From Cristatella mucedo (taxonomy: Eukaryota > Bryozoa > Phylactolaemata > Cristatellidae): 64,000 bases of DNA. Positions within the stretch are counted from its first letter, which is position 1; the number at the start of each line of letters is the position of its first letter. Of the stretch, positions 54,801-60,800 are shown in pieces. Where the stretch lies: the NCBI GenBank assembly GCA_009760855.2, contig WPIO01000146.1, positions 1-64,000 on the forward strand. Direction: 5' to 3'. Below the pieces are notes generated by a model, which was not told the origin of the DNA, did no database searches, and worked only from the letters and a program-made list of their open reading frames with translations. The translations under genes were made by a program, and so were the position numbers.

Positions 54801-57800
54801 GGTACTAAAGGAAAAGAAACTAGTTGTTCCATTCCTATGCTTAAAAGATCATTGGCAAAATTGGCCTTTGCTCTGCAGGTCTTTGACAGCGGAACCCACT
54901 GAGTGCACAGTTCTTACAAAGCTGCATCTTCTTTCCAACTGCTGATTTTAGCATATCATTTGCAGATGTTCTGCATTGCTACTTCCATGCTACTCAGTAC
55001 ATCAACTTCCCTCCTGACTCAGGCTGCGCTTGAGTCGTTTTCTTTTTCTTGCATGCTATTAAGGCAATACTGGCTACCTTATGAGCACCCCGAAAGCTGC
55101 TTAGACATTGAGAGAGCTCCACTGAAAACTCTCCCTCAGCGTAGCACCTGCTTAGTCCGTCGAGCGGCTTTGTGGAGTTATGGACAGAGATGCACTACAT
55201 TATTACATTAAATTTCGTTGCATGGCAGGCGCTTCAAACCTCTGCAGTGCACGGCACGAGCGGATCTGCTATATATGCTATCTGTTATGCACGCACAGGC
55301 AGGTGCCACTGCTGCTGTGCTCAGCGCCCGACTCACCTGAGCAGGTATTCTGGTGGCAGCATCAGGCGGCAGGTATGTACACTGCCATTTGAGAAGCACG
55401 TCGAGGGTGCCGTTTACTGTGCCATCGGCCTACGACGAATCGCCAGTGGGCAAAGAAGCTGTAGAAGGCATCGTCAGTGGGCGTGGCATAGTGATTGCAG
55501 AAGGTGAAGGCGTGGCAGAGTTATTGCAGAAGGAGTGGGCGAAGCATATGGACGTCGGCATCACGCTGTGCAGGCGGCTCGCACGATTGCTGCGTTGCCC
55601 GGAAATTCAACATCAAATAATGGGTCAGAATTGCGAACCAACTGGCATGAGCAGAAACTGCGCCACAGGAGCAGACTCTAGTACGGGCAGATTGCTCCTC
55701 CGTCAGCCTAGGCCTTGCCACTGGAGGCCTGCTGTCCATGCAAGGATATTGACTTAAACCGAGCATCCAAGCTTTGGCAACACGACTGAGAGGCTAATAT
55801 TTCTGTGCCAAGGTCAGGCGTTTATGAGTGCTGACTCAACTGCAGCACGAAGGGCAGCAGCAGACAGCATGGAACACGTATGCACTGACAAAGCAGAGCA
55901 GAATTGGCCCAGAAATAAATGGCTGCCTAAGCAGCAGCTGGGCAGCCTTTCTTCCTGTGACTTTTTGGTCACAAAAACCTTGGTCAAACGGACTTTTTGG
56001 TCACAAAGCCACCATCAGACCGAGAATTGACATGATTCGGTGAGGTCAATGCTCAGAGTTGATTGGGTGCCGATTTGCATACCGCACACATAACACACAG
56101 CCTTATCAGTGTGACTGCCCAGCACTGGCATGGTTTAAATCCTACTTGTCTGATCGTGTTCAATCCGTGTCGTGTGGGGGTCAGGTCTCAGACATGAGAA
56201 GGGTCACCTGCGGAGTCCCTCAAGGGTCTGTACTTGGTCCCTTACTGTTCTCTATTTATACCCAACCTCTGGGAAAAGTGATTAAGGCCCATGGAATAGG
56301 ATATCACTTCTATGCTGACGATACTCAGTTGTATTTGTCATTTAAACCGTCGGAATCTGCTGCAGCAACTGAGAAACTGAATGCTTGCCTTGCCGATATT
56401 CGATCCTGGATGTCGGAAAACTTCCTAAAATTAAACGACGTTAAACCGAACTGCTTCTCATAGGACACCCTAAGCGTGCGGCTGGATTAAAAGGCTTTGC
56501 TGTTCTAATAGGTAATGCTATTGTGCGACCTTCACCACATGCTCGTAATCTAGGTGTCGTGTTCGACAGCTGCCTCAATTTCAAAAGCTTCATTCAGAAG
56601 ATTGCCTCTACAGCTAGCCATCACATCTGATCCCTATCCAAGATTAGAAGCTGTCTCCCACAGTGGCTTGTAAAAAATTTAACTAGCTCTTTAGTTCTGT
56701 CTCGGCTTGATTATTGTAATTCCCTTTTGGCTGGGCTACCAAAGAAAGCTATTATGCCACTACAGCGGACTATGAATATGGCTGCAAGGCTGGTCTTCAA
56801 GTCCCAGCGGTTAGAGCACGTGTCACCTTTGCTGGAAGAGCTAGGATGGTTGCCGGTTGAGCAAAGGATACAGAGCAAAGTTCTTACACTGACCCACAAG
56901 GCCCGCCACGGCTTGGCTCCTTCATACCTAGCTGAACTGCTGCATCAGTTTCAGCCTGTTCGCGCCCTCAGGTCCTGTGTGGACAATAAATTAGCTGTCC
57001 CATTTCTCCGCTTAAAGACAGTTGGCGACAGAAGCTTTAGCTCTGCAGGTCCTAGACTGTAGAACTCACTTCCACATTTTCTTACGCAACGACATCTACT
57101 CTGCAACTGCCGACTATGGCACATCTTTTTCAGCGGTCCTGAACTGCTACTTCTATGCTACTCACTACCTCAACTGCTCTCCTAACTCTGCTATGCTTCC
57201 CACTTTCTCTTTGTTGCATGAGACGAAGTCTGTTGGCTACCGAATGCGTACCGAAAGCCGCTTAGACTGTAAGTGCGCTATACAAAACTCTCCTGCGTAA
57301 CACCCACATGGTCTTTATGACTTTGTGGAGTTACTGACGGAGATACATCACATTACATTACATTACTATGCATGGATACACAAGCAATAGACATGTTGGA
57401 GTTGAATCAAGCACTTACTTTCCACACCCAAAGCAAGCCCCTTTATTGCCCTTATTCGGAAGGAAGCCATATCTCAAACAGGTCAGCTAGCAAGCCAGTG
57501 ATCCTCACAATAAGCCTTCTGATCAGAAAGAAAACAGTCAGCAAGAAAATCAAGGATCTCAAGGATCTCATAGCTTGGAGCTCAAGCATCGACGTCACGA
57601 ACGTTCTTAACCTCATACGCAAATCTCACACCATCCCATCGCTAGTCGTCATACTGATGAAAAAACCATAGATCAGCCAAAGTGTGGGTTTCTAAAGTTT
57701 CCCCCTTAGAGTGATTGCCCCTGGATGTTAGCCTATGGGTAGGGTGCATACACTTCATGACCCAGATTATTTGTTCTTCAGCAGGCAATAGTGTCTTGCA

Positions 57801-60800
57801 TGAGTGATAGCTGCTAAAGCTCGTCTGCAGCTACATAAATGAAGCAGCTGAATCAGCCGATCATGTTTTTTTTTTTTATTTGCATACCCCTACCCACCCA
57901 CACACACAACCAAAACACGCCCGACCACACACACAAGCACACACCTGCACGTGTTCCCGTATAAACCCACGCGCCCGCAGGCACAAGTGCATGCGCACAC
58001 ACACGAACATACACACATATTAGACTGCTTCAAAAGAATCTGGCCGTCTTTCGAGCAATACTTAAAATGCCTAGATTTGCATCCGAGGGTCTACCTAATT
58101 ACCCTAATTATAATTAGCTATTAGGAAAATTCAGTCGAAATTCAAACGAAACCATTCTACTCTCCTCCGTGTGACTAGCGACATCTGAGGAAGTCTCCTT
58201 TGAGCAAATATTGACATTCTTTATAACCACGATAATGGGTGCTATCACAATCACCCTGCATGACCTGTCCCAGCAGCTTTAGACATCATCTATCACAGCG
58301 TGCTGTTCGAGTGCTCAATGACGGTTCGAGTCGTACTTGACAGACAGCATTCACTGAGCATGCTGACCTGCAGTCAGGTCTAGAGCTGCTGACCCTTGAC
58401 CCAGCTATAGCCTTCTAATCCAGAGGAGCCTTGAAGGCTCTCATCCACCTTGCTGTGGGCCATACTTGAATTGCCAACCGCAGGTCTCAAACCCACGATC
58501 TGACGGGGGTGATGCGTGAGCACCCTGGGATAAGACCTCGGGGCATCAAGTGAAAAGGTCGGATTCAAAAACTATATTTATATTTTTATATTACAGCCTC
58601 GGAGGCAATGTCAAAATGACCTTTTGCCAGATAGTCACATGAGCTCCCAGGCCAGGTTTTCCTACTTTCAGTCACTCAGCATTACAAAAATGTCCCAAAG
58701 TTTTGACGGAAATATTACACGCAAGCCGATCCATGCATTTGCAACATTCAATCTAGACTTTCGCAACTCTCTCATTCAGCGTCTTATGGTCAGTGCAATA
58801 GGACCGATTGCATTTGTTGAGCAAATAGCCGCTCTCACCTTTTTCAGCTCGAAAGTGCCTTTGATGGCCTTGTCGTGAGCTAAGGCCAGCAGTGGCACCG
58901 ATGCCATGCCCAAATAGGACGTCACCTCAGGGTCTGTATCGTCGAATACAAATATCTGAAAACCCAATGCAAAGACCTTAGAAACACTGACTGGCATCTG
59001 CACACAAAAAACGGCAGCTCAAAAATAGTAGCTGTGAGGCTGGGAGCCGGTGACATCACGGCAGCTATATACCAACATTGATAAATCAAACCTATGAAGT
59101 GAATAAAGTAAGGATTTAGAGATGATCGATATACAGAGATAGCAATGCTGCTGAATTTTTAACGACTTCTCAGGACTGCCGACTTGAATCTCTGCTAGTT
59201 CTAATGGATCTTTCCATGACATCAGCACGAATACTAAATTTAGCCATGGATCTATCCATGGCATAATTTTAAATGCGAGTCCGTGACTAAGTGAGCCGAT
59301 CCCATAAGCACAAGTCGCCGACGTCATGCTAACGTTGTACCAGTTGAGATATTTATGGTACTACTACGACGGTACTTCTACGTTAAGATTCGTCCAAAAT
59401 ATCCGAACAAATTTACCGATCTGCAAACGTAACTGCAATATGCACTATCACAGTTGAAAGTGAACACTGAATCGTGCATTCTAGAGTTTCTAAGGATTTT
59501 ATTATCATCAAATGAAATTAAACCTTATTTGAATAATTTCATTTTTCTTTCTTAAAATACGTTGTAACCTTCACAAAGAACTTCAAGATTGCTTTTTGGT
59601 AGCTGGCTGGCTCAGCACCAGCTGCATCAGCAGACACTCAAGCTTGCTTTTTACAGCTAAGTTAGAGAGAGTGTGATGTCTAATGGCCATTATATTAGTG
59701 GTGATAATAATAATAACAATAATAATAATAATAATAATAATAATTCACTTGATAAAGCGCCCTCAGAGAACTCAATCTCTCTCTAGGCGCTTTACATTTG
59801 CTGCAAAGTGAAATGCAATTGAATGGTAAGTAAAATCATGCTTGATAAACAAACAAAATTAATAATATGGTTAGGGGTGACATGCACAGGGTCAGCATGC
59901 AAATGTGGTTAGTGGCAGCATGCACAGTGTCAGCACGCATAAGCACATCAAAGACGAATCACAGGGACCCACTAAATGCTGTCCTAAATAGGTGTGTTTT
60001 TAGGTTCCTTTTAAATGTGGTCAGGTCAGGGGATATTTTGACGCAGGTCGGGAGGGAGTTCCAGGCTTTGGGAGCATACGAGCTAAATGCACGGTCTCCA
60101 AAGGATTTAAGGTTTGTATGAGGTATTTCTAGACTGTTGGATTCCGAGAAGCGGGTGGTACGATGCTTGGCCTGATGGGTAGTATATCTGACAGATAGGC
60201 TGGAGCCATAGAATGAAGAGACCTAAAAGTGAGCGACAAAACCTTGAAGTCAATCCGTTGCTTGACTGGTAGCCAGTGCAGGTCGGCGAGAAGTGGAGTA
60301 ATGTGGCAACTGCGACGCTCACGACAGACAAGTCTAGCTGCAGAGTTGTGCACAAGCTGCAATCGCCTGATCGCACATGCTGGTAGGCCAGTAAGCAGTG
60401 AGTTACAGAAGTCGAGACGGGATGTCACGAATGCATGAACTAACTTGGACGTGGTATCTATATCTAAACAAGCCCGAATTTTAGCAATGTTATGAAGCTG
60501 AAAATAGGCGGATTTGACTGTGGAGCTGATATGGTCGTCTAACGAGAGGTCGCTTTGGAATATGACACCTAGATTCCGAGCTGATAATAACATGACTTAA
60601 TTAAAACACCTTAAGAAATTCAAATCTCCACTCAGGTGCTTTGCAACTCACTGGTACTAGAATCAATGATTAAAATTTAATGTCATGTTTGTTATCAGAG
60701 CAAAGTTGGCTTTTAAAGGCAAAGTTGTATGTTCACGTGATTTTTTCATGGGTACAGACTAATCTGATTTCATTGATCACTAAGTCATTCGTGAGTGCCT

